From: Terrirhizobium terrae
GTDB taxonomy: Bacteria > Pseudomonadota > Alphaproteobacteria > Rhizobiales > Rhizobiaceae
Assembly (NCBI RefSeq): GCF_030323265.1
Contig: NZ_CP104992.1
Location: 372,001-436,000 of the forward strand
Direction of reading: 5' to 3'
Length of the DNA: 64,000 nt
A program made the translations under genes and the position numbers. Under the pieces are notes generated by a model. That model did not search any database. It was not told where the DNA came from and saw nothing but the letters and a program-made list of their open reading frames with translations. This document shows positions 26,794-36,275 of this stretch, in pieces (position 1 is the stretch's first letter; each line of letters opens with the position of its first letter).

Positions 26794-27057
26794 TCATCCC
26801 GAGATAAGGTCACCTTGCTGCCAACGCTCGGCACCCCAGTTCCTGAGGCGCATGCGGCGCGCGACGAAGCCCGATAGCAACGGCGCCGCGATGAAGCTCG
26901 TTACGACCACCGCGGGGATCAGATATTTGGCCTGCTCCGCAAGCGCCGGCACGGAGAGCACGGTGATCGCACCGGCACCGAACAGCACCGCATTGATCAT
27001 CATGGAGCACATGATCTTCAGCCAGATATTGGTCGAAATCTTTTCGGTAGAAATCAT
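26794..27057 (-). CDS. Small two-helix membrane protein
   Basis: 87 residues from ATG 27057, with an excellent GGAGG 6 bp upstream; the longer frame to 27153 is rejected. Two hydrophobic helices (about 16-36 and 44-62), then a basic tail ARRMRLRNWGAERWQQGD. Unknown function. It lies between a hypothetical gene and the DUF533 gene. Confidence 0.75.
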   Translation of the reverse strand: MISTEKISTNIWLKIMCSMMINAVLFGAGAITVLSVPALAEQAKYLIPAVVVTSFIAAPLLSGFVARRMRLRNWGAERWQQGDLISG

Positions 27058-27159
27058 CGTTTTCCTCCTTTCGATGCTGACTAAAGCACCGGAAGGAGTG
27101 ATTGTTCCCGGGTGAAATGCAATCAAGGCGTGCCTAATATGCGTTCCCGGCACCTCGGT

Positions 27160-27897
27160 TCAGGCGGTCGTCGCGTCAACCTTGGCGGCAGAGACAGTTG
27201 CGTCGATATGATCGATCAGCGCATCCGGCAACTGCAACCGGCCGGCGAGCAGATCGAGATAACCCCGTTCCGCTCGGGTATCCGGATCAATGGTAAGACG
27301 CGTCGCGGTATAGAGCTCGACCTTCTGCTCCTCGGTGCGGGCAGCGGCGACGAGATCGTCGACATCGACCGGATTGGCCAGTTCATCCGCGATGAAGGCT
27401 TCTGCTTCGGAGCCGAGATCGACGGCATGGATCTTTTCCATGATATTCGCCCGCTCGTTCTGATCGATATGCCCGTCTGCCTTGGCGGCGGCGATCATGG
27501 CGCGCACGAGCGTGAGAGCGAAATCGTTGGAAAGCTGCGGCGACTGCAGGCTGAAGGCAGAATCCGGCGGCGGCAGCGCGATCGGCTGGTTTGTGGCGGC
27601 GGCCGGCTGCGGTGCCGTCTGCGGCGACTGGCCGGACTTGTAGTTCTTGTAGGCGAGATAACCGAGACCGGCTACAGCCGCGATACCGCCGATCGTCACC
27701 GCATTGCCGGCAAGCTTGCGGCCGGTCTTGGTGCCGAGAAGAGCGGCAGCTATGCCGGCGGTCTTCAGCGGATTGTTGCGAGCAATGTCCGTCGCCTGCC
27801 CGGCCCATCCCTTTGCGGAACTGGCCTTGTCGCCTCCCAAGCCCCCGGACACCTGCGACCCGAGGAACTGGTCGAGAAGCTTCTTCGCATCGAACAT
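27160..27897 (-). CDS. DUF533 (YebE/TerB-like) inner-membrane protein
   Basis: 245 residues from ATG 27897 (MFDAKKLLDQFL). A glycine-rich hydrophobic helix (VTIGGIAAVAGLGYLAYKNY) anchors it, a Pro/Ala linker follows, and the C-terminal half is the TerB-like helical domain with AMIAAAKADGHIDQNERANI and PVDVDDLVAAART. The family is tied to envelope stress in enterics; role here unknown. Confidence 0.88.
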   Translation of the reverse strand: MFDAKKLLDQFLGSQVSGGLGGDKASSAKGWAGQATDIARNNPLKTAGIAAALLGTKTGRKLAGNAVTIGGIAAVAGLGYLAYKNYKSGQSPQTAPQPAAATNQPIALPPPDSAFSLQSPQLSNDFALTLVRAMIAAAKADGHIDQNERANIMEKIHAVDLGSEAEAFIADELANPVDVDDLVAAARTEEQKVELYTATRLTIDPDTRAERGYLDLLAGRLQLPDALIDHIDATVSAAKVDATTA

Positions 27898-28001
27898 CAA
27901 TATCTCCTGTCGGTTGAATGCTGACTGGGAAATAGGAATTGCAGTGCAGGAAAACAATTTTCCCGCGCGATCGATAACGAAATTGTCAGAACGGTTTGGC
28001 G

Positions 28002-28640
28002 TCAGGCCTTCAGCGCGAAGGCTTCCGATGCGAGCTTGGTGATGCCTGCCCAATCGCCTGCTGCGACGAGATCCTTCGGCGCGACCCAGGAGCCACCGAC
28101 GCAGACGACGTTCGGCAGCGACAGGTAGTCATTGGCGTTCTTCAACGAAATGCCCCCGGTCGGGCAGAACAGCGTGCCGGCGAGCGGCGAGGACAGCGCC
28201 TTGAGATAGGCGGAACCGCCGGCCTGTTCGGCCGGGAAGAACTTCATCACGTCGTAGCCGGCTTCACGCAGCGTCATCACTTCGCTGGCGGTCGCGGCGC
28301 CCGGCAGAAGCGGCACGTCGGATCCCTTGGCGGCGGCAAGCACGCCCGGCGTCACGCCCGGGGAAACGATGAAGGTGGAGCCGGCCTTGACGGCGGCATC
28401 CCAGTCCTTCGCATTGAGGATCGTACCGGCGCCGACATTGGCACCTTCCACTTCCTCGGCCACCGCCTTGACGGCATCGAGGGCTGCAGGGGTGCGCATA
28501 GTGATCTCGATCGCCTTAAGACCACCGGCGACAAGCGCCCTCGCAAGGCCTACGGCCGACTTGGCGTCGTCGACGATCAGCACCGGAACCACCGGCTGCA
28601 GTTTCAGGATGGAAAGCAGCTTTTCGGTCTTGCCGGCCAT
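28002..28640 (-). CDS. eda: 2-dehydro-3-deoxy-phosphogluconate aldolase (Entner-Doudoroff)
   Basis: Splits KDPG to pyruvate and glyceraldehyde 3-phosphate. 212 residues from ATG 28640 (GGGAGA upstream). Catalytic Glu45 and Arg49 (AIEITMRT), Schiff-base Lys133 (VMKFFPAE), phosphate loops SPGVTPGV and PTGGIS. A much longer frame to 29090 is antisense to the CYTH gene and is rejected. Starts are divergent from the CYTH gene with about 156 bp between. Confidence 0.95.
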   Translation of the reverse strand: MAGKTEKLLSILKLQPVVPVLIVDDAKSAVGLARALVAGGLKAIEITMRTPAALDAVKAVAEEVEGANVGAGTILNAKDWDAAVKAGSTFIVSPGVTPGVLAAAKGSDVPLLPGAATASEVMTLREAGYDVMKFFPAEQAGGSAYLKALSSPLAGTLFCPTGGISLKNANDYLSLPNVVCVGGSWVAPKDLVAAGDWAGITKLASEAFALKA

Positions 28641-28796
28641 GGCGATGATCTCCCTTTGGCGATTGAAAACGCGAGGCTGGAGATATCGCCAGCAATGCAC
28701 CTTGTCGAGAAAAACCGGCTGCGACCGCTCGAAGCATTTTCCCGCGCCAACCTTTGCACTACCTTGTAGAAATGTTCCAGGACAGGCGTAGGTAGC

Positions 28797-29294
28797 ATGG
28801 CGAAAGAAATCGAGCGGAAATATCTGGTCAGAGACGAGGGCTGGCGCTCTGCCGTCTCGTCTTCCTCGGAGTTTCTGCAGGCCTATATCGCATCCGGCAA
28901 GGATCGCTCCGTGCGTGTTCGCATCATGGACGGCGAGCGGGCAAAACTGACGATCAAGGTCGGCCGAGATCTCTTCGCCCGCGACGAATTCGAATATGAC
29001 ATCCCGCTGACCGATGCGGAAGAGATGAGCCGTCAGGCGCTGGGCGTGGTGCTGGAAAAGACCCGCTACAAGGTGCCCTACGAGGGGCACATCTGGGAAG
29101 TTGATGTCTACGGCGGCACCTATGAAGGCCTCGTCGTGGCAGAGGTCGAGATGGCCGACGAAAAGGTCCAGCCGATCGTTCCCGAATGGATCGGCCAGGA
29201 AGTGACCGGGGATCGCCGCTATTCCAATGCCGTGCTGGCCACCGAGGATCTCAGCGAGGAGCTGGTGAATGGCTTATCGATTAAGGTCGTCTAG
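28797..29294 (+). CDS. CYTH-domain triphosphatase
   Basis: Tunnel-fold enzyme hydrolysing inorganic triphosphate or a related substrate; 165 residues. The defining ExExK motif is Glu4-Ile-Glu6-Arg-Lys8 (MAKEIERKYLV), with further charged strands KLTIKVGRD, DEFEYDIP and VVAEVEMADE. The CHAD gene starts 26 bp before its stop, so they are coupled. In many bacteria CYTH and CHAD are fused in one protein (as in YgiF); here they are separate. Confidence 0.92.
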   Translation: MAKEIERKYLVRDEGWRSAVSSSSEFLQAYIASGKDRSVRVRIMDGERAKLTIKVGRDLFARDEFEYDIPLTDAEEMSRQALGVVLEKTRYKVPYEGHIWEVDVYGGTYEGLVVAEVEMADEKVQPIVPEWIGQEVTGDRRYSNAVLATEDLSEELVNGLSIKVV

Positions 29295-30268
29295 ACCGTT
29301 TACCGCCGAGTTTCGCCTCGTCGCCGAGGATCAGTTGAAGAAGGCGATCGGCTATCTGGAAAACCATCCGGACGGCGAGCATGAGGCGATCCACGACGCT
29401 CGCAAGCGGTTCAAGCGCGTCCGCGCGCTCTACCGCCTCATCCAGCCGGATGCGCCGGATTTCCGCACCCGCGAGAATGCGAGGATCAGGAGACCGCCCG
29501 CTCCCTTTCGGCCGTGCGCGATGCGACCGCGCTCGTTGAGACGGTCGGCTATCTTCTGGATTTCGCGGCATCGCCGGAGGAAGAAGCGGCTCTCAAGACC
29601 GCACGCGATGCCCTCACCGTCCGCCGCGACCACATAGCCGAGGAAGAACACGACCTGCCGGCAAAGATGGCGGCGGCGGTAGAGAACTGCCGGGAGGCGA
29701 TCGACGCGCTGGAGGCCCTCGAACTCCCCGATGCCCCCGCAAGACGGCCAAGCGGCTCGGCAAGGCATGGCGCAAACAGGCGAGGAAGGCCCGCGCGGCT
29801 CTAACCGCTTGCGAGACCGCGCCCGGCGCCGAGACCTTCCACGAGCTTCGCAAGTCCGGCCAGACCTACTGGATGCATCTGTCGCTGCTGCGCGAGGCAT
29901 GGCCGTCCGCCATGAAGGCGAAGCAGGTGGAGGCAAAAGCGCTGGTCGACCTGCTCGGCCACGAGCATGATCTCTCGGTGCTGACACAGCTGGTCAACGA
30001 GGAACCGGAGATCGTCGGCGATGGCGAGACGCTGGCGCGCCTGCTTGCCGCGATCATCACCCGCCAGCAGATGCTGCGGCAGGAAGCATTGCCGATGGCG
30101 CAATCCGTCTTTGCCGACGATGCCGGGGCCGAAGCCGCCATGATCAGGCTTCTTTGGGAGCGAGCCGCCACGGCTGACGCCGACGAAAAGCCGAAGCGCA
30201 GGAATGGTGCGGAGAAGACCCGCAAGCGAGAAGAAAAGCCCGTCAAAGAAACCGCGTTGCACGGATAG
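29269..30268 (+). pseudogene. CHAD-domain protein, two -1 frameshifts
   Basis: Polyphosphate-binding histidine alpha-helical (CHAD) protein. Three frames hold its parts: AIHDARKRFKRVRALYRLIQ (29269 frame), AVRDATALVETVGYLLDFA (29514 frame) and TFHELRKSGQTYWMHLSLLR (last frame), each with the conserved His/Arg/Lys helices. One extra C near 29487 and one in the C-run 29734-29738 join them into about 333 residues ending at 30268. Overlaps the CYTH gene by 26 bp. The two losses look like sequence error. Confidence 0.8.
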
Positions 30269-30292
30269 CGATCACACTGTATTTGAGCCGCC

Positions 30293-31249
30293 ATGACAGA
30301 CAATCAGATCACATCGCGGGCCGACGCCACCGTCGGGTCCGCCGGCGGCTTTCTTGTTGCAGCGCTCTACCATTTCGCCCGTTTCGAGCGATATGAGGAT
30401 TTCCGCGCGCCGCTGCAGGCCTTCTGCGATGAGAACGGCATCAAGGGTACGCTGCTGATCGCCCGCGAAGGGATCAATGGCACGGTTGCCGGTACCGACG
30501 ATGCGATCGCCAGACTGCTCGCCTATCTGCGCGCCCAGCCGGAATTTTCCAAGCTGGAGCACAAGGAAAGCCGTGCGTCGAAAATGCCCTTCATCCGCAT
30601 GAAGGTGAAGCTGAAGAAGGAAATCGTCACGATGGGCGTCGAGGATATCGACCCCAACCGGATCGTCGGCACCTATGTCGAGCCGAAGGACTGGAACGCC
30701 CTGATCTCCGATCCTGAAACCATCCTGATCGACACCCGCAACGACTACGAGACGGCGATCGGCATCTTCAAGGGCGCGGTCGACCCGAACACCAAGACGT
30801 TCCGCGAATTCCCCGATTGGGTGAAGAACAATACCGGCCTGCACAACAAGCCGAAGATCGCCATGTACTGCACCGGCGGCATCCGCTGCGAGAAGGCAAC
30901 GGCCTTCATGAAGGAACAGGGCTTCGACGAGGTCTATCACCTCAAGGGCGGCATCCTCAAATATCTCGAGGAAGTGCCCGAAGAAGAGAGCCTGTGGGAA
31001 GGCGCCTGCTTCGTCTTCGACGAACGCGTCTCCGTCGAGCACGGCTTGAAGGAAGGCAATCACAAGCTCTGCCACGCCTGCCGCAACCCGATCACCGCCG
31101 AGGAGATCACCTCGCCGAAATACGAGGAAGGCGTCTCCTGCTCCAACTGCTACGACAGCCGCACGGAAGAAGACCGCCTGCGCTATCGCCAGCGGCAGCA
31201 CCAGATCGCGCTCGCCAAGAAGCGCGGCGTTAAGCACATCGGCGGCTGA
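30293..31249 (+). CDS. trhO: tRNA uridine(34) hydroxylase (rhodanese-related, YceA family)
   Basis: O2-dependent hydroxylase making 5-hydroxyuridine at tRNA position 34. 318 residues: N-terminal domain with [16 protein letters not shown], rhodanese domain with active-site Cys193 in CTGGIRCEK and DTRNDYE, and a C-terminal CxxC/CxxC pair ([16 protein letters not shown]) that may bind zinc. 24 bp after the CHAD gene and 12 bp before the small phosphatase, so probably one transcript. Confidence 0.93.
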   Translation: MTDNQITSRADATVGSAGGFLVAALYHFARFERYEDFRAPLQAFCDENGIKGTLLIAREGINGTVAGTDDAIARLLAYLRAQPEFSKLEHKESRASKMPFIRMKVKLKKEIVTMGVEDIDPNRIVGTYVEPKDWNALISDPETILIDTRNDYETAIGIFKGAVDPNTKTFREFPDWVKNNTGLHNKPKIAMYCTGGIRCEKATAFMKEQGFDEVYHLKGGILKYLEEVPEEESLWEGACFVFDERVSVEHGLKEGNHKLCHACRNPITAEEITSPKYEEGVSCSNCYDSRTEEDRLRYRQRQHQIALAKKRGVKHIGG

Positions 31250-31261
31250 GACGGGAGCGGT

Positions 31262-31582
31262 ATGAAGAACGTCCTGTTCGTCTGCAGCCAGAACAGGCTG
31301 CGCAGCCCGACCGCCGAACAGGTGTTCGCCGACTGGCCCGGCATCGAGACATCCTCGGCCGGCACCAACAACGACGCCGAAAACCCGCTCTCCCACGAAC
31401 TGGTGGAATGGGCCGACATCATCTTCGTCATGGAGCGTACCCACCGCACGAAACTGCAAGCGAAATACAGGGCTGCGATGAAGAATGCCCGGCTGATCTG
31501 CCTGCACATTCCGGACGACTACGAATTCATGGATCCGACTCTCGTTGAGCTCCTGAAGAGCAAGGTGCCACGCCATCTATAG
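31262..31582 (+). CDS. Low-molecular-weight protein-tyrosine-phosphatase-like protein
   Basis: 106 residues with the P-loop Cys8-SQNRLR-Arg14 (CSQNRLRSPTAEQ, a CX5R site) at the N-terminus and a C-terminal DYEFMDPTLVELL in place of the usual acid loop. It belongs to the short phosphatase-like family often called a predicted protein tyrosine phosphatase; real substrates are unknown. 12 bp after trhO. Confidence 0.85.
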   Translation: MKNVLFVCSQNRLRSPTAEQVFADWPGIETSSAGTNNDAENPLSHELVEWADIIFVMERTHRTKLQAKYRAAMKNARLICLHIPDDYEFMDPTLVELLKSKVPRHL

Positions 31583-31615
31583 GTAGCTGTCCGGCCTCTC
31601 TGGCCGTTTGTGAGA

Positions 31616-33805
31616 TCACGCCGTCGCTTCGTCGTCGCGCTGCAGGTAGAGGCCGTCGACTTCCTCCGCCGACATCGGGCGGCCGAAGAGATAGCCCTGC
31701 AATTCGTCGCAGCCGGCGAGGCGCAGCTGGATCGCCTGAGCGTCGGTCTCCACGCCTTCGGCTGTCACCGGAATGTCGAGCGAGCGGGCGAGCGCCACCG
31801 TTGCCTGCAGCATGTCGACAGCACGCGGACCGTGGCTGAGCGCATCCACCAGCGACTTGTCGATCTTCATCCGGTCGAAGCCGAACTGGCGCAGATATCC
31901 GACGCTGGAAAAGCCGGCGCCGAAATCGTCGAGCGCAATGGTGACGCCGAGACGCCGCAGCGCACGGATCGACGTCTTCGCCCGGTCGGGATGCTGGATG
32001 AAATAACCCTCGGTCATTTCCAACGTGACGCGCGATGTGTCAGTCTGGGTCTTGCGGAATACCGATGCGACATGCTGCGGAAAGGCCGGATCACGGAACT
32101 GGCCGGGCGAGATGTTGACGGCGAGCTTCAGCTGCGGCCAGCGCCGGATCGTCTCGCAGGCCTTGTGCAGCACGAAGAGGCCGAGCTGGTCGATGAGACC
32201 GGTCGATTCCGCGATCGGGATGAACTTGTCCGGAGAGACCTGGCCGTAGCCCTTTCGATGCCACCGCACGAGCGCCTCGACACCGATCAGACTTCCATCC
32301 TCCGACGACACGACCGGCTGATAGACGACGGTCAGCTCGCGGCGCTCTATAGCGATCTTGAGATCGACCTCGAGACGGTTGCGGTCTTCGCGCTCGGCAT
32401 CCATGTCCGGCGTATAGGCCTCGAAGCGAGAACGCCCACCTTCCTTGGCGCGGTACATGGCCATGTCGGCGCGGCGCACCAGTTCGGCACCGCTGACGGT
32501 CCCGCGTTGGGATATGGCAACGCCGATGCTGGCGCCGATTTTCGCCACCCGCTCGCCCATGACGAAGGGTTCGTCGAAGAAGCCGAGAATGCGGTCGCAG
32601 AGCGTCACGGCAAGCGTCGCGGGATCATCGGATCGCAGGGCGATGGCAAACTCATCACCGCCCACGCGAGCCAGAACTGCGTTGTCGCCCACCAGCATCT
32701 TCAGCCCGGCCGCGACGCTGCGGATCAGCGTGTCGCCCGTGCCATGACCGTAGGCATCGTTGACCTCCTTGAAACCGTCGAGGTCGAGATAGAGCAGCAC
32801 CGCGCTTCCGGCCTTCTGAGCGCTTTCTGCAACGAGGTTATCGAGGGCCAGAAAAAGGCCCGTGCGGTTGAGAAGCCCGCTCAGACGGTCGGTCATGGCC
32901 AGATGCCGTGCCTTGGCCTCGTCGGCCTTGAGCCTGTTCAGCGTCTTCGTGCCGCTGACGAGCAGCAGCAGGAAGAACAGCCCGACCATGACGAGCGCGG
33001 AATAGACGAGCGGACGCACCGCCAGATAGCTCGCATCCCCCGGCAATCGCGGGGTCCAGCCGATCTTGGCGAGTGGCCGGCCATGCACGTTACGGATCTC
33101 GACCGGGTTCGACAGTGTCTCGTGCGGCTGGAGAAAGTGCAGGCCATCGATGACATAGGTGTCGGCGAGCCGTGCAACCTTCTGCTCGTCGAGATGCCTT
33201 GAAAAGATCAGATAGCGGCGGCGTTCCGGCGGCTGGTCGATAGCACCCGATTTCTGCCTCACCAGCGCGACGCCGGTCGCAGCCAGCCCCTTGCGCGTGC
33301 CGGTGAAGCCCACTGCTTCCGGCAACGCCTCAGGACCGGCCGAACGAGCCGCATCGAACAGCGTCCAGAACGAGCTATCGAAATAATCTTTCGGGGCCCA
33401 GGTGACTGGCTTTCCGTCCTGATAGGCCATCAGCACGTTGCGATCGCTGTCGAGAAGAATGGCGACGTCGAACAGGTCGCTATTGGCGGTCATGTCGCCG
33501 AAGTTGCTGGCGATCCAGTCTTGCCCATCCCCGGCATAGACGAAATTGTTCGCATCGTCCCAGGCGGCATAGTCGTTCAGCGTCGCGTGCAACTGGTCCT
33601 GGAAGGTGCGCACGGCACCGGCCGTCGTGGCGCGGGATCGGCCTTCATCGAGATTGTTGGTCTGTTCGGCGATGCGATTGAGCGCGGTGAGGATGAAGAT
33701 CGTGACAAGCACGACCACCACGGCAAAGAGGCCGAGCATCAGGGTCACGGCAGACCGCCGCCCTACCCGCACAGGGCGTCTCAGACCTGAGGATAGCAGC
33801 CCCAT
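31616..33805 (-). CDS. CHASE4-GGDEF-EAL membrane protein (cyclic di-GMP turnover)
   Basis: 729 residues from ATG 33805 (GTGAGG upstream; the frame to 33820 starts at TTG). Transmembrane helix about 19-42, an extracytoplasmic CHASE4-type sensor (DYAAWDDANNFVY), a second helix about 266-285, a GGDEF domain with intact GGDEF at 382-386 but no RxxD inhibition site, and an EAL domain with EAL at 510-512 and DDFGAGFSS. Both active sites look usable, so it may switch between synthesis and hydrolysis. Convergent with the phosphatase gene. Confidence 0.94.
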   Translation of the reverse strand: MGLLSSGLRRPVRVGRRSAVTLMLGLFAVVVVLVTIFILTALNRIAEQTNNLDEGRSRATTAGAVRTFQDQLHATLNDYAAWDDANNFVYAGDGQDWIASNFGDMTANSDLFDVAILLDSDRNVLMAYQDGKPVTWAPKDYFDSSFWTLFDAARSAGPEALPEAVGFTGTRKGLAATGVALVRQKSGAIDQPPERRRYLIFSRHLDEQKVARLADTYVIDGLHFLQPHETLSNPVEIRNVHGRPLAKIGWTPRLPGDASYLAVRPLVYSALVMVGLFFLLLLVSGTKTLNRLKADEAKARHLAMTDRLSGLLNRTGLFLALDNLVAESAQKAGSAVLLYLDLDGFKEVNDAYGHGTGDTLIRSVAAGLKMLVGDNAVLARVGGDEFAIALRSDDPATLAVTLCDRILGFFDEPFVMGERVAKIGASIGVAISQRGTVSGAELVRRADMAMYRAKEGGRSRFEAYTPDMDAEREDRNRLEVDLKIAIERRELTVVYQPVVSSEDGSLIGVEALVRWHRKGYGQVSPDKFIPIAESTGLIDQLGLFVLHKACETIRRWPQLKLAVNISPGQFRDPAFPQHVASVFRKTQTDTSRVTLEMTEGYFIQHPDRAKTSIRALRRLGVTIALDDFGAGFSSVGYLRQFGFDRMKIDKSLVDALSHGPRAVDMLQATVALARSLDIPVTAEGVETDAQAIQLRLAGCDELQGYLFGRPMSAEEVDGLYLQRDDEATA

Positions 33806-33895
33806 CAAATACCTCACCAATCCACACAGCTATGGCGGGTATTCCTTCAGATAGGGTTAAGCCACGCGCAAAACGTAAGAAATGCCTGAAATGCA

Positions 33896-33922
33896 AAACG
33901 CCGCGTGAGACACGCGGCGTTT
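33896..33922 (-). terminator. Terminator of the methionine ABC operon
   Basis: AAACGCCGCGT at 33896-33906 pairs with ACGCGGCGTTT at 33912-33922 (11 bp, 5-nt loop), with T at the end of each outer strand. It lies 28 bp beyond the corrected metQ stop. Confidence 0.75.
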
Positions 33923-33950
33923 CCAATCAAGACAATATCGAGGGCCGATC

Positions 33951-34728
33951 TTACCAGGACGGGATCAGGGCACCCTTGGATTCCGTGTTGATGAAATCGC
34001 GGATCGTGTCGTTGTTATAGGATCTCGACCAGCGTCTTGACCCAGGGCTTGTCCTTGTCGGCAGTGCGCACGGCGATGACGTTGGCGTAAGGCGACTTTT
34101 CGCCTTCAATGGCGATCGCATCGGTCTTCGGATGCAGGCCGGCTTCCATGGCGTAGTTGGTGTTGATGACGGCAGCGTCGACGTCATCAAGCGAGCGCGG
34201 CAGCTGGGCGGCGTCGAGCTCCGAGAATTCGATATTCTTCGGGTTTTCGATGATGTCGGCCGGGGTGACCTTCAGGTTCGCATCGTCCTTGAACTTGATC
34301 AGGCCCTTGGAGGCGAGAACGAGAAGCGCGCGGCCGCCGTTGGTCGGATCGTTCGGGATGGCGACAGAAGCGCCGTCCTCCAGTTCGTCGAGGCTCTTCA
34401 CCTTCTTGGAATAGACACCCATCGGAGTGGTGATCGTCTTCGCGACGCTGACGAGATCGAACTTGCGGTCGGCAATCTGGTTGTCGAGATAGGGCTGGTG
34501 CTGGAACGAATTGGCCTGGATATCGCCGTCGTTCAGCGCCTGGTTCGGCACGACATAGTCGGAGAATTCGAGGATCTCGATGTTGAGGCCCTTGGTCTTT
34601 GCGATTTCGGCGACCTTTTCCATGATCTGGGCATGTTCGCCCGGCGTCACGCCGACCTTGATGTCTTCCGCGAGAGCGGAACCGGCAGCGACGAGTGCGG
34701 CTGTTGCAGCGATAAGAAGTCTCTTCAT
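33951..34728 (-). CDS. metQ: Methionine ABC transporter binding protein MetQ, distal copy (+1 indel near C-terminus)
   Basis: NlpA/MetQ-family periplasmic receptor with signal MKRLLIAATAALVAAGSALA; core VGVTPGEHAQIMEKV, SDYVVPNQALNDGDI and FQHQPYLDNQ. The frame stops at 34015, but the next frame continues YNNDTIRDFINTESKGALIP to the stop at 33951; removing one base near 34018-34023 restores VESYNN, matching the VESY of its neighbour copy. About 70% of residues look shared with the 34806 copy. No lipobox is evident in either copy. Confidence 0.87.
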
Positions 34729-34805
34729 GGGTGTTTCCTCACGGTTTTATTGGGTTTATTGCCGCTGCCGGCTCCAGTTCGAGCCGACAGCGGAATTTTC
34801 AGGCC

Positions 34806-35585
34806 TTACCAGGTAGGCGTGATCGCGCCCTTGAAGGTCTCCTCGATGAAGGCGGAGACTTCCGGGCTGTGATAGCTTTCGACGAAGGTCTTCACCCAGT
34901 CGGCATCCTTGTCCTTGGCGCGCACGGCGATGACACCGACGTAAGGCGCCTTGGTGCTTTCCTGGAAAATGCCGTCCGTCTTCGGGTTGAGGCCGGCGGC
35001 CAGCGCGTAATTGGTGGTGATCGCGGCGAGATCCACGTCATCGAGCGACCGCGGCAGCTGGGCGGCATCGAGTTCGACGATATTGAGGTTCTTCGGGTTC
35101 TCGACGATGTCGGCGACGGAAGCCTTAACGCCGATACCGTCCTTCAGCGTGATCAGCTTCTGGTCGGCAAGCAGCAGGAGCGCGCGGGCGCCGTTGCTCG
35201 GGTCGTTCGGGATGGCGACCGATGCGCCGTCTTTCAGTTCGTCGAGTGCCTTAATCTTCTTCGAATAGCCGGCCATCGGGAAGTTGACCGACTTCGCGAC
35301 GCTGACGAGTTCGAGACCGCGCTCCTTCACTTGGTTGTCAAGATAGGGCTGATGCTGGAAGGAGTTGATGTCGATGTCGCCATCCGAAAGTGCCTGGTTC
35401 GGCACGACATAGTCGGAGAACTCGACGACATCGAGCTCGAGGCCCTTCTTGGCTGCGACTTCCTTGACCTTCTCGACGATCTGGGCGTGCGGGCCCGGCG
35501 TGACGCCGACCTTCTTGGTCTCGGCGTAAGCTGCGCCGGTGGAGAACAGGGCGGCGAGCGTCGCCGCGATGATCAGTTTCTTCAT
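34806..35585 (-). CDS. metQ: Methionine ABC transporter binding protein MetQ, proximal copy
   Basis: 259-residue NlpA-type receptor, signal MKKLIIAATLAALFSTGAAYA, then VGVTPGPHAQIVEKV and FQHQPYLDNQ. It is intact to ESYHSPEVSAFIEETFKGAI. Lies 21 bp downstream of metI. Two receptors for one permease suggest different ligands (methionine isomers, sulfoxide or a peptide) or conditions. Confidence 0.93.
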   Translation of the reverse strand: MKKLIIAATLAALFSTGAAYAETKKVGVTPGPHAQIVEKVKEVAAKKGLELDVVEFSDYVVPNQALSDGDIDINSFQHQPYLDNQVKERGLELVSVAKSVNFPMAGYSKKIKALDELKDGASVAIPNDPSNGARALLLLADQKLITLKDGIGVKASVADIVENPKNLNIVELDAAQLPRSLDDVDLAAITTNYALAAGLNPKTDGIFQESTKAPYVGVIAVRAKDKDADWVKTFVESYHSPEVSAFIEETFKGAITPTW

Positions 35586-35606
35586 GGTCTTACCCCTCTG
35601 GAAAAA

Positions 35607-36275
35607 TCAGTTCTTGCGATTGCGTTTGTCGAAGCGGCGGGCCAGCGCATCGCCGGCGCTCTGCACGAGCTGCACCAGCACGATCAGCACCACGACAACG
35701 GCCAGCATCATTTCCGGCATGAAACGCTGGTAGCCGTAGCGGATGCCGAGGTCTCCCAGACCACCGCCACCGACAGCGCCGACCATGGCGGAATAGCCGA
35801 TCAGGCTGACCATGGTCATCGTCAGCGCCGCCATCAGCGACGGACGGGCCTCGGCCAGCAACACCTTGAAGACGATCTGGGTCGGCGTGGCACCCATGGC
35901 GCGCGCCGCCTCGATCAGTCCCTTGTCGATCTCGCGGATCGCCGCTTCGACCAGGCGGGCGAAGAAGGGAATGGTGGCAATGGTCAGCGGCACGATGGCG
36001 GCACTGGTGCCGATCGAGGTGCCGGTGATGAGCCGGGTGAACGGAATGATGGCCACGACCAGGATGATGAAGGGCGTCGAGCGCGCGGCGTTGACGATCA
36101 GTCCGAGGATACGGTTGACCGTCGGCGCCGGGAACAGCTCGCCCTTGCCGCTGGTGGCGAGGAAAATGCCGATCGGCAGGCCGATCAGCGAGCCGATGAC
36201 GCCTGCAACAGCCACCATGTGCAGCGTCTGCAGCAGCGCCTTCAAAAGCAGGTTGAAAAGCATATCAGGCGACAT
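35607..36275 (-). CDS. metI: Methionine ABC transporter permease MetI
   Basis: 222-residue inner-membrane permease with five hydrophobic segments, [20 protein letters not shown] and the EAA-loop [19 protein letters not shown] that docks on MetN. Overlaps metN by 11 bp. Confidence 0.93.
   Translation of the reverse strand: MSPDMLFNLLLKALLQTLHMVAVAGVIGSLIGLPIGIFLATSGKGELFPAPTVNRILGLIVNAARSTPFIILVVAIIPFTRLITGTSIGTSAAIVPLTIATIPFFARLVEAAIREIDKGLIEAARAMGATPTQIVFKVLLAEARPSLMAALTMTMVSLIGYSAMVGAVGGGGLGDLGIRYGYQRFMPEMMLAVVVVLIVLVQLVQSAGDALARRFDKRNRKN

Noticed and set aside
31610..33202. 530-codon forward frame opposite the GGDEF-EAL gene
   Set aside because: Shadow of a well-supported gene.
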